Assembly (NCBI GenBank): GCA_017527155.1
Contig: JAFXQI010000029.1
Span: 1-63,714 of the forward strand
Reading direction: 5' to 3'
DNA from: Kiritimatiellia bacterium
GTDB taxonomy: Bacteria > Verrucomicrobiota > Kiritimatiellia > CAIQIC01 > Lenti-01
Length of the DNA: 63,714 bases
Positions 17,507 to 26,331 of this stretch are shown piece by piece. The notes below the pieces were generated by a model, which saw only the letters and a program-made list of their open reading frames with translations, did not search any database and was not told the DNA's origin. The position numbers and the translations under genes were made by a program. Every line of letters starts with the position of its first letter. Positions within the stretch are counted from its first letter, which is position 1.

Positions 17507-18085
17507 TTACGCCTCCGCCAGCCCCTCCAGCGTCTCTTCCTTGAGCTTCTTGAGCTTGCCCCGCACCGCCAGCTTCTTGACGTACTTGAACCGGTCGATG
17601 AACAGCGTCCCCTCCAGATGGTCGATTTCGTGCTGCGCCGCGCGCGCGACGAACCCCACCAGCTCCGTCTCCCGCTCCCGCCCGTCGAGGTCCAGGTACG
17701 CCACCCGCACCCGCCACGGACGCTCCACGCTCCCGTTGATCCCGGGAAAGCTCAGGCACCCCTCCTCCTGCGCCGCCGTCTCGTCCTCCGACGCCTCGAC
17801 GATGCGCGGATTGAACAGCACCAGCGGCATCTCCACGTCCGGGTTCAGCCGCTCCCCGCCCTTGCCGCGCTCTTCGACGTCGTACTCCGCCGGCACGTCG
17901 ATCACGCACACCGACTCCGTCCGCCCCACCTGCTGCGCCGCCAGCCCCACCCCGTTCGCGCGGTGCATGGTGAAGACCATGTCCTTCGCAAGCTTGCGCA
18001 GTTCCGGCGTGACGGTCTCCACGGCCACCGCCTTCTCCCTCAGCACGGGCGCCCCGTACGTCTGTATCGTCAGTTCCTTGCTCAT
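17507..18085 (-). CDS. def: Peptide deformylase
   Basis: This 192-residue protein carries all three deformylase motifs: GVGLAAQQ (45-52), EGCLSFPG (zinc ligand Cys110) and QHEIDHLEG (zinc ligands His152 and His156, catalytic Glu between). It removes the formyl group from new N-termini in the cytosol. The start at 18085 gives the usual length; an in-frame ATG four codons earlier is possible. No fmt gene is next to it. Confidence 0.95.
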   Translation of the reverse strand: MSKELTIQTYGAPVLREKAVAVETVTPELRKLAKDMVFTMHRANGVGLAAQQVGRTESVCVIDVPAEYDVEERGKGGERLNPDVEMPLVLFNPRIVEASEDETAAQEEGCLSFPGINGSVERPWRVRVAYLDLDGRERETELVGFVARAAQHEIDHLEGTLFIDRFKYVKKLAVRGKLKKLKEETLEGLAEA

Positions 18086-18116
18086 GGTCCCCACCATACC
18101 CCGCCCCCCCCCGCTT

Positions 18117-18163
18117 GGCAAAAGCAAAACAACGCCCGGGGCGGCATCGTGCCGCACCGGGCG
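18117..18163 (-). terminator. Rho-independent terminator after the ParB-like gene
   Basis: Read on the minus strand, CGCCCGGTGCGGCA and TGCCGCCCCGGGCG form a strong stem around a 3-base loop. TTGTTTTGCTTTT follows. It lies 19 bases after the stop of the ParB-like gene and separates it from def. Confidence 0.75.
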
Positions 18164-18181
18164 GGCCGGGCCGGACGTCCG

Positions 18182-18967
18182 TCAGTCGAGGAGGCCGGGG
18201 AAGGCCTTGCGGACGCGGTCGGCGAGGGCCTTGGCGTCGCCCTTGCCGCTGACGGCTTCGAGCAGCGCCAGGACGTCGGCGCCGCTGACGTTGTACATCG
18301 TCGTGCTCGACTTCTTCAGCTTCGCGCTCGCGCTGCGGTAGGTCAGCACCTTGCCCGCGCGGCGGCTGCCGTTGCGGATCGCGTCGAGCTCGCGCTCCAG
18401 GACCGCGCGCTCCTGCCCGGCTTCCGCCGACATGACCGCCTTGCAGACCGCCTTCGCCTTCGCCCAGCTGATGTCGCCGCGCTCGAGCCTCGAGCGGATC
18501 CGCGAGTCCATCCCCGGCGCGTACTTGAGGATGTCCTCGATCCACGCCTCGCTCTTGTCCAGGAACCGCGCGATCCGCGCCGTGTCCCAGTTGGCGTTCG
18601 CCATGAAGATCACCGCGTCGAAGTAGTCCGTGATCCGCGCGTCCAGCCGGTCCGCGTTGAGCTTGAGGTTCAGCGCCTGGATTTCGTCGAGGTCGCCGTG
18701 CACCACGCGCACGTCGATGCGGTCGAAGAAGCCGGGGCGGCTCTCGCGGATGCGCCGGATCGCGTTGTAGCGGTGGAAGCCGCCGACGAGGTAGAACTCG
18801 CCCGGGTTGCGTTCCCACACCACGAGCGGCTCCAGCAGCCCGTTGCGCGCGATGTCCTCGGCGTAGTGCGCCACTTTCGTCTCGTTCAGCGGACGGTGGT
18901 TGGCCACCGACGGATGCAGGTGGATCTGGTCGATGCCCACGTAGTCGAAGCGTTTGGTTGTCAGCAT
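18182..18967 (-). CDS. ParB/Srx-fold protein, chromosome-encoded orphan
   Basis: This 261-residue protein has an N-terminal ParB-like nuclease domain: IDQIHLHPSV, LNETKVAHYAEDI, then the nucleotide-binding signature VGGFHRYNAI (about 61-70). A helical region follows with an HTH-like segment around FLDKSEAWIEDILKYAPG. There is no adjacent parA, and the C-terminus (SSTTMYNVSGADVLALLEAV) does not match the usual ParB dimerisation domain. It may be a regulator related to ParB/KorB-type proteins rather than a partition protein. GAAAGGAA precedes the ATG. Confidence 0.78.
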   Translation of the reverse strand: MLTTKRFDYVGIDQIHLHPSVANHRPLNETKVAHYAEDIARNGLLEPLVVWERNPGEFYLVGGFHRYNAIRRIRESRPGFFDRIDVRVVHGDLDEIQALNLKLNADRLDARITDYFDAVIFMANANWDTARIARFLDKSEAWIEDILKYAPGMDSRIRSRLERGDISWAKAKAVCKAVMSAEAGQERAVLERELDAIRNGSRRAGKVLTYRSASAKLKKSSTTMYNVSGADVLALLEAVSGKGDAKALADRVRKAFPGLLD

Positions 18968-19175
18968 GGCGGTTTCCTTTCGTTGTGAAATCCGGCGCGC
19001 ATCCTAGCACGGGCCGCCGGGAAAGTAAAACGTTTTACGCGAGGGGGTGGGATTTCCGGAAAACGACTTGCGACTCGCGACGGGCGACTTGGGGATGGGG
19101 AACGCGCGAGATTATGGAAAAAGATGCCAAAACACCCCGTTTTCGCGCATTTCGAGCGGTGGGCTTCCGACGACC
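18968..19175. other. Spacer with decayed leader element
   Basis: GAGATTATGGAAAAAGATGC starts at 19108. It matches tag type B of the dispersed leader elements (GAGATTACGGAAAA) with one change, and is followed by AAAACACCCCGTTTTCGC. The CCTCCC-ATG end is not recognisable. The element points into the 3' end of the next minus-strand gene. Confidence 0.5.
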
Positions 19176-20936
19176 TCAGGGGTCCTGCCAGGTCACGACG
19201 GGGGGCTCGGCGGGGAGGCTGGCGCCGGTCTTGCGGGCGTGGTCGAGGTCGGCCGCCGCGTCGGGGTCGTACCACCAGTAGGCGTGGGCGGAGCGTTCGT
19301 CGCCGTACTTGCCGAGGGGCTGGTCGGGGCGGCCGAACTTGTTCCACCACAGCAGGCGGGTCCCGGTCTTGTTCCAGAGCAGGATGTAGGGGGTGCGGGA
19401 GACGAGGATGGCGTCGATCCGCCGCAGGATGCCGTTGCGGCGCCGGAGGTCGAACTCGGTGCGCTGCTCGGCGATGAGGGCGTCGACCGCCTCGTCGCGG
19501 AAGCCGGTGATGTTCTGGCCGGACGGGCGGTCGGCCTCGGCGGAGCTCCACATGGATTCGGGATCGTGGAAGAGGCCGCTGCTCCAGGCGGCCCAGGTCA
19601 TGTCGTAGTGGTATTCGTCCATGTCGCGCGACCAGGCCGCCCAGTCCTTCTTGTCGACCGCCAGCTCGATGCCGACGTCCTTGAGGTCTTCCTGGAAGAT
19701 CGCCGTGAACTTGTCGTCGGTGCCGCCCCGCGAGAGGTAGCGCAGGCGCAGGGGCTCGCCGTCGCGGGCGAGCAGGCCGGTGGCCGGGTCGGCGGCGTAG
19801 CCGGCTTCGGCGAGGAGGGCGCGGGCGCGGTCCTTGTCGAAGGGGACCGGCTCCGCGGGGCACGGGTGGGCCGCGTCGTAGAGGTCTTCCCAGTAGGAGC
19901 GGTGGAGGAAGTAGGCGCCCGACATGAGGGTGCGGTTCATGCGGTCGCGGTCGTAGAGGCTCGCCAGCGCCAGCCGCACGCGCGGGTCGTCCAGCGGCGG
20001 GCGCCGGGCGTTCAGCGCGATGCCCTGGAAGCCGCAGGGACGGCGGTTCGCGATCTCCTGCTTGACGATCCAGCGGCGGTCGAACTTCTCCCCCTGCGTC
20101 CGCTCGGACCAGACGTGGGCCGTGTAGACCGGGAAGAGGTCGATTTCGCCCTTCAGGAAGGCCTCGAAGGCGTTCTCGCGGTCCTCGAAGAAGCGGTAGA
20201 CCAGGCGGTCGAAGTTCGCCACGTGCCGGAACCGCGGCAGCTCCGCCGCCCACCAGTCCGCGCGGCGTTCCAGGACCACCTGCAAGCCCTCCTGGACCTC
20301 GCCGAGGCGGTAGGGGCCCGACACGACCGGAAACTCGAAGTTCTGCAGGTTGAAGTCCTTCCCCTCCCACGCGTGCTTCGGCAGGACCTGCAGGCCCGCC
20401 AGCGCGTCGAGGTTCTCCCAGTGGACTTCGCGCGCCGTGAACCGGATCGTCGAGTCGTCCACCACCTCGGGGTCCTCGAAGCGGTCGAGGCTGATCTTGT
20501 GCGGGCCGGTCAGGTTCTCCGGCGCGCGCACCGCGGCGAAGGTCCACGCGACGTCGTGCGCCGTCACCGGCTCGCCGTCGCTCCAGCGGGCGAGCGGGTT
20601 CATGTGGAAGGTGAACGTGCGCCCGCCCTCGTCCATCTCGCAGCGGGCGGCGAGCATCGGCTGCCATTCGAGGGTCAGGGAATCGCGCGCGAGGAGGGTC
20701 TCGTAGAACTGGCCGAACAGCTCCGCCGACATCACGTTCTGGTCGAGGTAGTAGTTGAAGCTCTTGGGGTACGGCCCCATGTAGGCGACCAGCTGGCCGC
20801 CCTTCTCCGCGAACTCGCTCGCCAGCGGATCCGGCGCCTCCTCCCACCCCTCGTGGGGAAATGTCTCCGCCGACGCCGCGGCGGCGCCCGCCGCCAGCAG
20901 CAGCGCCCATGCAAGATGTTTTGCCGATGCCTTCAT
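19176..20936 (-). CDS. YejA-like peptide-type ABC solute-binding protein (SBP family 5)
   Basis: This 586-residue protein has a signal peptide (LAWALLLAAGAAAASA). The opening of the mature protein (EGWEEAPDPLASEFAEKGG) and the core LARWSDGEPVTAHDVAWTF are typical of family 5 oligopeptide-binding proteins of the YejA/MppA type. LARDSLTLEWQPMLA and ALASLYDRDRMNRTL are further conserved parts. It would deliver peptides or similar solutes to an inner-membrane permease. A YejE-like permease is encoded 12 kb away; no YejB or ATPase gene is in the window. Confidence 0.88.
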   Translation of the reverse strand: MKASAKHLAWALLLAAGAAAASAETFPHEGWEEAPDPLASEFAEKGGQLVAYMGPYPKSFNYYLDQNVMSAELFGQFYETLLARDSLTLEWQPMLAARCEMDEGGRTFTFHMNPLARWSDGEPVTAHDVAWTFAAVRAPENLTGPHKISLDRFEDPEVVDDSTIRFTAREVHWENLDALAGLQVLPKHAWEGKDFNLQNFEFPVVSGPYRLGEVQEGLQVVLERRADWWAAELPRFRHVANFDRLVYRFFEDRENAFEAFLKGEIDLFPVYTAHVWSERTQGEKFDRRWIVKQEIANRRPCGFQGIALNARRPPLDDPRVRLALASLYDRDRMNRTLMSGAYFLHRSYWEDLYDAAHPCPAEPVPFDKDRARALLAEAGYAADPATGLLARDGEPLRLRYLSRGGTDDKFTAIFQEDLKDVGIELAVDKKDWAAWSRDMDEYHYDMTWAAWSSGLFHDPESMWSSAEADRPSGQNITGFRDEAVDALIAEQRTEFDLRRRNGILRRIDAILVSRTPYILLWNKTGTRLLWWNKFGRPDQPLGKYGDERSAHAYWWYDPDAAADLDHARKTGASLPAEPPVVTWQDP

Positions 20937-20962
20937 CGCCGTCCACCCTTTCCCGTCCGCAC

Positions 20963-22096
20963 CTAGCGGCGTTTGCCGTGCTTCTTGTTCTTCTTTTTGC
21001 CGGATTTCCGCGACGCCTTCTCCGACCGTTTCCGGGCGAACCAGATCTGGGCCTCCGGCGTCTTGCCCCATTCTTGCATCTCGATTTCGTTGTGTCCGCA
21101 GACGATCCAGCGACGTTGGGAGGCTATGAACTGGTCGCGAAATCCTGGCGGCGGTCCCCAGTATTCGCGGCCGTCTTCGTCGTTGTCGAAGAGTTCGACG
21201 TAGGGGTCTTCGGCAGCGGAGACCCGCACCTGGCGGCAGGCTTCGGCGACCATCGCCCGCGGGGACTCGCAGTCCCCCGGTGGCGTGTGTTCCAGCGCCC
21301 ATGCCATCACGGCGGCATTGATTGGCGTATCTTCGACGTAGCCGGGATCGCTCCACCCCAGCAACGCCTCCGCCGTGGCCGGGAGCCAGCGGGACATCCC
21401 GTCCACGAAACGGAGCAGCGCCTTTGCCTCCTTCAAGGCGAGCCCGTATTCCGGTTCGAAACGGGAAAGATAAACTACCCCATCGAACACGCGTGTCGCG
21501 GAGTCGATGCGGATGTGGGAGCGGAACTCCAACGCTTCCAGGAAGTCGGTGTCGCGCGCGTCGTCCCAGAGGCCCAGACCGCGGAGGATCGAGAGGGCGT
21601 CGTCGAGGGCAATCGCACCGTAGAGGTTGGCGAGGGCATCCAGCGCGCGCTCGTGTTCCGCGAGACGGCGGCGGCGGGACGGGATGGCAAGCGCCGCCGG
21701 GCAGGTCGGCCAGGCATCGAGGAACTCCGCCGGGAGCGTTAGGCGCAGCGCGGTGTCGCCGGTGATATCGATCCGCATCGGCAGATGGCGGACGAGGACA
21801 TCCAGATTTCCTCCGCGAATCGTCCCCGGACGCCCTTCCATCAGGGACAGGATTTCCGCGCAAGTCGACTCCGGGAAGACATCGGCCCATGACGCAACCC
21901 CACCGAGCACTTCGGCGATTTCCTCCGGGGGGGGCGAACTCCGCGAAGCATTCCACGCCCACGTCGCGCCGAACGTATCCGGCATCCCGGCGAACAACTC
22001 CGCCGTCGGCACGCGCGCGATTTCGATGGCGTACTCCGTCTCCGATCGCAGTTTCCCGGAATCGTCATCCTTGGCCTTGACCCGTTCCTTGTCCAT
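20963..22096 (-). CDS. Unrecognised 377-residue protein
   Basis: No family is recognised. The protein is soluble and mostly helical, with a short conserved-looking core (LANLYGAIALDDALSILRGL) and WWPPP-like segments. It ends in a very basic tail (KASRKSGKKKNKKHGKRR). The composition resembles SEC-C or plasmid pRiA4b-type proteins, but no signature is present. It lies 26 bases upstream of the solute-binding protein gene on the same strand. The start is supported by GAGGAGCAAG before the ATG. Confidence 0.6.
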   Translation of the reverse strand: MDKERVKAKDDDSGKLRSETEYAIEIARVPTAELFAGMPDTFGATWAWNASRSSPPPEEIAEVLGGVASWADVFPESTCAEILSLMEGRPGTIRGGNLDVLVRHLPMRIDITGDTALRLTLPAEFLDAWPTCPAALAIPSRRRRLAEHERALDALANLYGAIALDDALSILRGLGLWDDARDTDFLEALEFRSHIRIDSATRVFDGVVYLSRFEPEYGLALKEAKALLRFVDGMSRWLPATAEALLGWSDPGYVEDTPINAAVMAWALEHTPPGDCESPRAMVAEACRQVRVSAAEDPYVELFDNDEDGREYWGPPPGFRDQFIASQRRWIVCGHNEIEMQEWGKTPEAQIWFARKRSEKASRKSGKKKNKKHGKRR

Positions 22097-22176
22097 GCTT
22101 GCTCCTCGTTGTTGAACTCCTCCCCTACTACCCCACCCCAGCCCTCCCTTTCAACTCCAATCTCCCCCATGATGAA

Positions 22177-22231
22177 AGATTACGGAAAAAGCTTGACCTC
22201 CCACCTCCCATCCCCCATCCTCTCCCCCATG
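22177..22231 (+). promoter_or_regulatory. Dispersed leader element, tag B, in front of family protein 1
   Basis: AGATTACGGAAAAA (tag B) begins the element, a C/A/T-rich stretch follows, and it ends in CATCCTCTCCCCCATGAAA, which includes the gene start. No Shine-Dalgarno sequence lies before that ATG; the CCTC run resembles the anti-SD instead. The tag recurs in inverted form inside the gene at 22984-22998. Confidence 0.65.
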
Positions 22232-23152
22232 AAAAAGCACCTCCTCAACGTCCTCGACAACACCGGCAAGGTCTTCCACGGCCTCCGCGGCATGAACCGC
22301 AATCTCGTCGGCCCCGGCGCCGACCGCTTCCTCCCCATCCTGCTCGCGCTGACGCCGGCGATCTTCGCCGCCTTTGCGGTCACCGAGGCCGGGGCCGCCT
22401 TCTTCGGCGAACTCGCCCGCCGCCGGCGCCTCCGCGAAAAGCTCCCGGATTCCCCGTCCTTGCGCGGCGCCCCGACCCCGGCCGAACTGGAAGACGACTG
22501 GATGGCCGACCCGCGGACCCTCACCACGCGCCTGCGCCTGGGTTCGCGCCTGGCGGACCTCGATCCGACCATCGACCACACGGTCGTGCGCAAGAAAAAC
22601 CGCCACGGCAAACTCGTCATCCGCTCCCGCAAGGGCGGCCTGAAGGGATGGCTTTCCGACCGCCGGGTCCGCATCCCCTACTCCACCGCCATGCGCTACA
22701 AGAAGCTCGCGCAACGATTGCGCGCCGTGCTGGAGCTGGATGACCGCCTCCCGCTGGAATGGGTCCTGTCCGGCGTGCCGGCGGACCGACCGCTTCCCGC
22801 CGAGCTGGATGGCCCCTGCGCGGCGGCGACTCGGCGGCTGGCGAAGATCCTGCGGGAGAACCGGTCGCTGGCGGGGCTGGCGCGGTACGTGGAAGCGAAG
22901 CTGGGGATCGTGCGGGTCCTGGCGGTGCGGAAGGCGCAGGTGCGGCGGCGGGCGGGGGGAGCGAAATCGCGGAAAAGAGGCGGTTTTTCCGTAATCTCAT
23001 GTGGACGGTCGGTCTCGCTGGCACCGGAACGGGTGGAGGGGACGAAGGCGGCGCTGGCGGAGCTGCTGGCGGAGGAAAACCTGTCGGGGAGGGCATTGGA
23101 ATTGCAATCGAAGGCGAAACGCTGGCTGGAGTCGGTGGCGGACGGGGCTTGA
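22229..23152 (+). CDS. Family protein 1 with leader tag: membrane-anchored, DNA-binding-like
   Basis: This 307-residue protein has a hydrophobic segment at about 34-58. The conserved core at 84-181 contains RLRLGSRLADLDP and the helix pair GLKGWL...YSTAMRYKKLAQRLR, which looks like a DUF3102-type DNA-binding helical unit. A variable C-terminal part follows. Family protein 2 at 47.27 kb shares the core at roughly half identity, including DPRTL, GSRLADL, GLKGW, YSTAM.YKKLA and PLEW. Codons for FSVIS (253-257) are an inverted copy of the tag in its own leader. Function is unknown; a role tied to the dispersed tags is inference. Confidence 0.75.
   Translation: MKKHLLNVLDNTGKVFHGLRGMNRNLVGPGADRFLPILLALTPAIFAAFAVTEAGAAFFGELARRRRLREKLPDSPSLRGAPTPAELEDDWMADPRTLTTRLRLGSRLADLDPTIDHTVVRKKNRHGKLVIRSRKGGLKGWLSDRRVRIPYSTAMRYKKLAQRLRAVLELDDRLPLEWVLSGVPADRPLPAELDGPCAAATRRLAKILRENRSLAGLARYVEAKLGIVRVLAVRKAQVRRRAGGAKSRKRGGFSVISCGRSVSLAPERVEGTKAALAELLAEENLSGRALELQSKAKRWLESVADGA
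22984..22998 (-). repeat. Inverted copy of tag B inside family gene 1
   Basis: TTTTTCCGTAATCTC is the exact reverse complement of GAGATTACGGAAAAA; 14 bases match the leader tag at 22177-22190 perfectly. It encodes FSVIS in frame, about 50 codons before the stop. Confidence 0.8.
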
Positions 23153-23229
23153 GGATCGCGTCCGGGGTCGGGGCCGGAATCGGTCGGGGCTTGCAATCGG
23201 CGGGCGGGGAGGGTAGGTTTCAGAGCGTC

Positions 23230-23383
23230 GCCGGGCGCCGTCCCGGCCGGCCGCCGCGCATTGGTCCCCATGCGGCGCGCCGCGGCAAAACCCCGCCAGG
23301 GCCGGAAGGCAGCAACGGTATGCCGTATGGCGCGGGCGCGAGGGTGTCGCCGGTGCGCGACGGCCGGTCGGACGGCGCAAGGC
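23230..23383 (+). ncRNA. ffs: Signal recognition particle RNA, small bacterial type
   Basis: The universally conserved tip motif is present as CAGGGCCGGAAGGCAGCAAC at about 23297-23316. GGGCGCCGTCCCGGCCGGCC on the left pairs with GGCCGGTCGGACGGCGC on the right to form the long closing stem. The size (about 150 bases), the fold and the position just before dnaX all agree. The exact ends are uncertain by several bases. It scaffolds Ffh for membrane-protein targeting. Confidence 0.87.
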
Positions 23384-23421
23384 GGCGTCCCCCCCGTCCC
23401 ATACCCACCGCAGGAGCGAGC

Positions 23422-24888
23422 ATGTCATACGAAGTCCTGGCGCGAAAGTGGCGCCCGCAGAAATTCGACCAAGTCGTGGGGCAGCAGCCCGTCATCCAGA
23501 CGCTGTCGCGCGCGATCCAGACGGGGCGCGTCGCGCACGCGTACATCTTCGTTGGGCCGCGCGGCACCGGCAAGACCACCACCGCCCGCCTGCTCGCCAA
23601 GGCCCTCAACTGCATGAACCGCGGCGAGGGCGCCGAGCCGTGCGACGAATGCGACTCGTGCCGCGAGATCACGGCCGGCAACAGCCTGGACGTCATCGAA
23701 ATCGACGGCGCCAGCAACAACAACGTGGACCAGATCCGCGAACTCCGCGAAAACGCCCGCTACGCGCCGGCGCGCGGCCCGTACAAGATCTACATCATCG
23801 ACGAAGTCCACATGCTCTCGACGGGCGCCTTCAACGCCCTCCTCAAGACGCTGGAGGAGCCGCCCGCGCACGTCAAGTTCCTGCTCGCCACGACCGACGT
23901 GCACAAGGTGCCGGTGACGATTCTCTCCCGCTGCCAGCGGTTCGACCTGCGGCGCATCGGGCTCAAGGAAATCGCGGGCCGCCTGCGCGAAATCGCGGTC
24001 GCCGAGAAGTGGGAGGTCAGCGACGAGGCGTTGCTCGCCATCGCCCGCAGCGCGGACGGCGGCCTCCGGGACGCCGAATCCGCGCTCGACCAGATCGTCG
24101 CCTTCAAGGGGGAGAAGGTGGACGAGGAGGACGTGCTGGACGTGTTCGGCCTGGCCTCGTGGGGGGCGATTGCGGGGCTGGCGGAAGCGGTCCTCAAGGG
24201 CGACGCCCCGGCGGTGTTGCAGGAAATCGGCCGCCAGGACGACGCCGGACGCGACCTCCAGCGGCTGCTCCAGGAGCTCCTCTCCCACTTCCGCAACCTG
24301 CTCGTCTGCGCGTACGCGCCGGAGATGGCGGGAACCTTCGACATGACGCCCGCCCAACTCGACACGCTAAAGGCGCAGGCCGCGCTCGGCGACGGCGAAA
24401 AGCTGCTCCGCGTGGTGGAAATCCTCGCGGCGGCGGCGAACCAGGCCCGGTTCGCGCTGTCGCGCCGCACGGTGCTGGAGGTGGCGCTGCTGAAGGCCGC
24501 CCGGGCCGCGTCGGTGGTCAGCCTCGACGAGCTGATCGCGCGCATCCAGGATCTTCCGGCGGAGGAGGACGCGCCGGCCGCCTCCGCCGTTGCCCCCGCA
24601 CCCAAACCGGCGCCCGCGGCTCCCGCCGCCGTGAAACAACCCGTCCCCGCCCCGGCTCCCGCTCCGGCCCCCAAGCCCGCGCCTCCGCCTCCACCCCCTC
24701 CGGCCCCCAAGCCGCCGCCGCCGAAGCCCAAGCCCGAGCCAAAACCCGCGCCCGCCCCCGAGCCGCCGAAGCCTGCCGCACCGCCCAAGCCCCGCCTGTC
24801 GCGGTCCCAGGAGGACGCCATCCTGGCCCACCCCCTCGTCGGCAAGGCGATGGAACTTTTCCAGGCCGAACTCCTCGACGTACGCTGA
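23422..24888 (+). CDS. dnaX: DNA polymerase III subunit tau/gamma
   Basis: This 488-residue clamp-loader ATPase has Walker A VGPRGTGKTT (44-53), the zinc knuckle Cys64, 74, 77 and 80, Walker B with IIDEVHML (about 121) and sensor 1 LLATTD. From about 370 it has a Pro/Ala/Lys-rich linker of roughly 90 residues, then a short C-terminal segment. The linker is unusually long and simple compared with the folded tau C-terminus of Escherichia coli. CAGGAG precedes the ATG. recR follows after 3 bases. Confidence 0.95.
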   Translation: MSYEVLARKWRPQKFDQVVGQQPVIQTLSRAIQTGRVAHAYIFVGPRGTGKTTTARLLAKALNCMNRGEGAEPCDECDSCREITAGNSLDVIEIDGASNNNVDQIRELRENARYAPARGPYKIYIIDEVHMLSTGAFNALLKTLEEPPAHVKFLLATTDVHKVPVTILSRCQRFDLRRIGLKEIAGRLREIAVAEKWEVSDEALLAIARSADGGLRDAESALDQIVAFKGEKVDEEDVLDVFGLASWGAIAGLAEAVLKGDAPAVLQEIGRQDDAGRDLQRLLQELLSHFRNLLVCAYAPEMAGTFDMTPAQLDTLKAQAALGDGEKLLRVVEILAAAANQARFALSRRTVLEVALLKAARAASVVSLDELIARIQDLPAEEDAPAASAVAPAPKPAPAAPAAVKQPVPAPAPAPAPKPAPPPPPPPAPKPPPPKPKPEPKPAPAPEPPKPAAPPKPRLSRSQEDAILAHPLVGKAMELFQAELLDVR

Positions 24889-24891
24889 CCC

Positions 24892-25485
24892 ATGGACGAA
24901 CTCCAACAGCTCGCCGACGCCCTGTCCCTGCTGCCCGGCATCGGCCACCGGAGCGCCGCGCGCCTCGCGATGCACCTCGCGCGGCATCCCGACGACGCGG
25001 CGGCGCCGCTGGCCGCCGCCCTCGACGCGGCGCGCCGCAATCTCGCGGTATGCTCCCTCTGCGGCAACGTGACGCCTCGCGCGGCCAACCCGTGCCGCCT
25101 GTGCAGCGATCCCCGGCGCGACGCCTCGCTCCTGTGCGTCGTCGAAGACCCCGGCGACATCCCGCTCGTCGAGCGCAGCGGCGAATACCGCGGACGCTAC
25201 TTCGCCCTCATGGGCCGCCTCTCCCCGATGCGCGGCGACGGCCTCGGCAGCCTGCGCCTCCCCCTCCTGCTCGAGCGCGCGAAGGACGTGAAGGAAGTCA
25301 TCCTCGCCCTCGACGGCAACGTCGAAAGCGAAGCCACGGCCTCCTACATCCGCCACGCCCTGGCCGCCCGCCACCCGACCCTGCGCGTCACGCGCCTCGC
25401 CCTCGGCATCCCCGCCGGCAGCGCCCTCTCCTACTCCGACCCCGTCACCCTCGCCGGCGCCATCCGCGGCCGTACGGTGCTGTGA
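24892..25485 (+). CDS. recR: Recombination mediator RecR
   Basis: This 197-residue protein has the N-terminal helix-hairpin-helix (LSLLPGIGHRSAARLAMH), the zinc finger CSLC...CRLC (Cys54, 57, 68, 71) and a Toprim domain from VVEDPGD to EATASYI. RecR works with RecO to load RecA on single-stranded gaps. recO is present in this window at 26.3 kb on the other strand. The stop codon overlaps the GTG start of the next gene. Confidence 0.96.
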   Translation: MDELQQLADALSLLPGIGHRSAARLAMHLARHPDDAAAPLAAALDAARRNLAVCSLCGNVTPRAANPCRLCSDPRRDASLLCVVEDPGDIPLVERSGEYRGRYFALMGRLSPMRGDGLGSLRLPLLLERAKDVKEVILALDGNVESEATASYIRHALAARHPTLRVTRLALGIPAGSALSYSDPVTLAGAIRGRTVL

Positions 25486-26159
25486 TCCTCCTCCGCACCG
25501 ACTCCCCTTCCGCGCCACCCGCCGACCAGATGGCGCTCGACGCCACCCTCCTCCTCGACGAAGCCGCCCCGCCCCGGCTCCGCGTCTACCGCTGGGACGC
25601 CCCCGCCCTCACCTTCGGCTACGCCCAGCACTGGCGCGACATCGTCCCCCTCCTTCCCGTCGGCGACCCGACCCGCGCCGCCCGCCGCCCCACCGGCGGA
25701 GGAATCGTCTTCCACGGCGGCGACCTCACCTTCACTGCCGCCTTCCCCGCGCCCCCCGTCTGGAACCCCTCCCGCCTCTACGCCGACCTCCACGCCCGCC
25801 TGCACCGAGCCCTGGCCGACGCCGGACATCCCGCCGTCCTGCTCCGCACCCCGCCGCAGCCCGCCGCCACCGGCCCCATGCAGTGCTTTGCGTCCCCCGT
25901 CCCCATGGACCTCGCGACCCCCGACGGAAAATCCAAAATCCTCGGCGGCGCCCTCCGCCGCATCCGCTCCCGCGTCCTCTACCAAGGCTCCCTCCGCCTC
26001 TCCCCCGCCCTCCCCGACACCCCCGCCCTCCGCGACGCCCTCGCCGCCGCCTGGGCCGCTTTCCTCGGCTGTACCGCCATCGCCCCCGCTCCCGCCCCCC
26101 TCCCGCCCCCCGACCTCCTCGCCCGCTACCGCTCCCCCGCCTGGCGCGAACGCCGTTGA
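25482..26159 (+). CDS. Lipoate/octanoate transferase family (LplA/LipM-like)
   Basis: This 225-residue protein has the hallmark RRPTGGGIVFH near residue 67, a possible catalytic Cys in MQCFASPVPMDL and the conserved Lys in GKSKILGGALRR. Those features fit the biotin/lipoate A/B transferase fold, closest to LipM-type octanoyltransferases or LplA ligases. It would attach octanoate or lipoate to E2 or GcvH domains. The GTG at 25482 overlaps the recR stop (GTGA), which implies translational coupling. The distinction between ligase and transferase is unresolved. Confidence 0.85.
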   Translation: MILLRTDSPSAPPADQMALDATLLLDEAAPPRLRVYRWDAPALTFGYAQHWRDIVPLLPVGDPTRAARRPTGGGIVFHGGDLTFTAAFPAPPVWNPSRLYADLHARLHRALADAGHPAVLLRTPPQPAATGPMQCFASPVPMDLATPDGKSKILGGALRRIRSRVLYQGSLRLSPALPDTPALRDALAAAWAAFLGCTAIAPAPAPLPPPDLLARYRSPAWRERR

Positions 26160-26331
26160 GCGCCCGCCCCTTCCTCCCTCAAAAAACACTCTGGACATCC
26201 GTTCCGCAACATGCCACACTGTGCCGAATGACTGAACGAACGACCCAATCCGACTCCGCCCCCCTCCACCCCCACATGGGCCGCCGCTGCCACGCCTGGG
26301 ACTACTCCGGCCGCGCGCGGCGGGGTCCTCC

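Noticed and set aside
19108-19165. A tenth intact leader element
   Set aside because: Only the tag and part of the hairpin are recognisable and the ATG end is missing, so it is listed as decayed.
22229-23152. Family protein 1 as a Y1 or IS605-type transposase for the hairpin repeats
   Set aside because: No HUH motif or catalytic Tyr context is present; the helices resemble a DNA-binding unit only.
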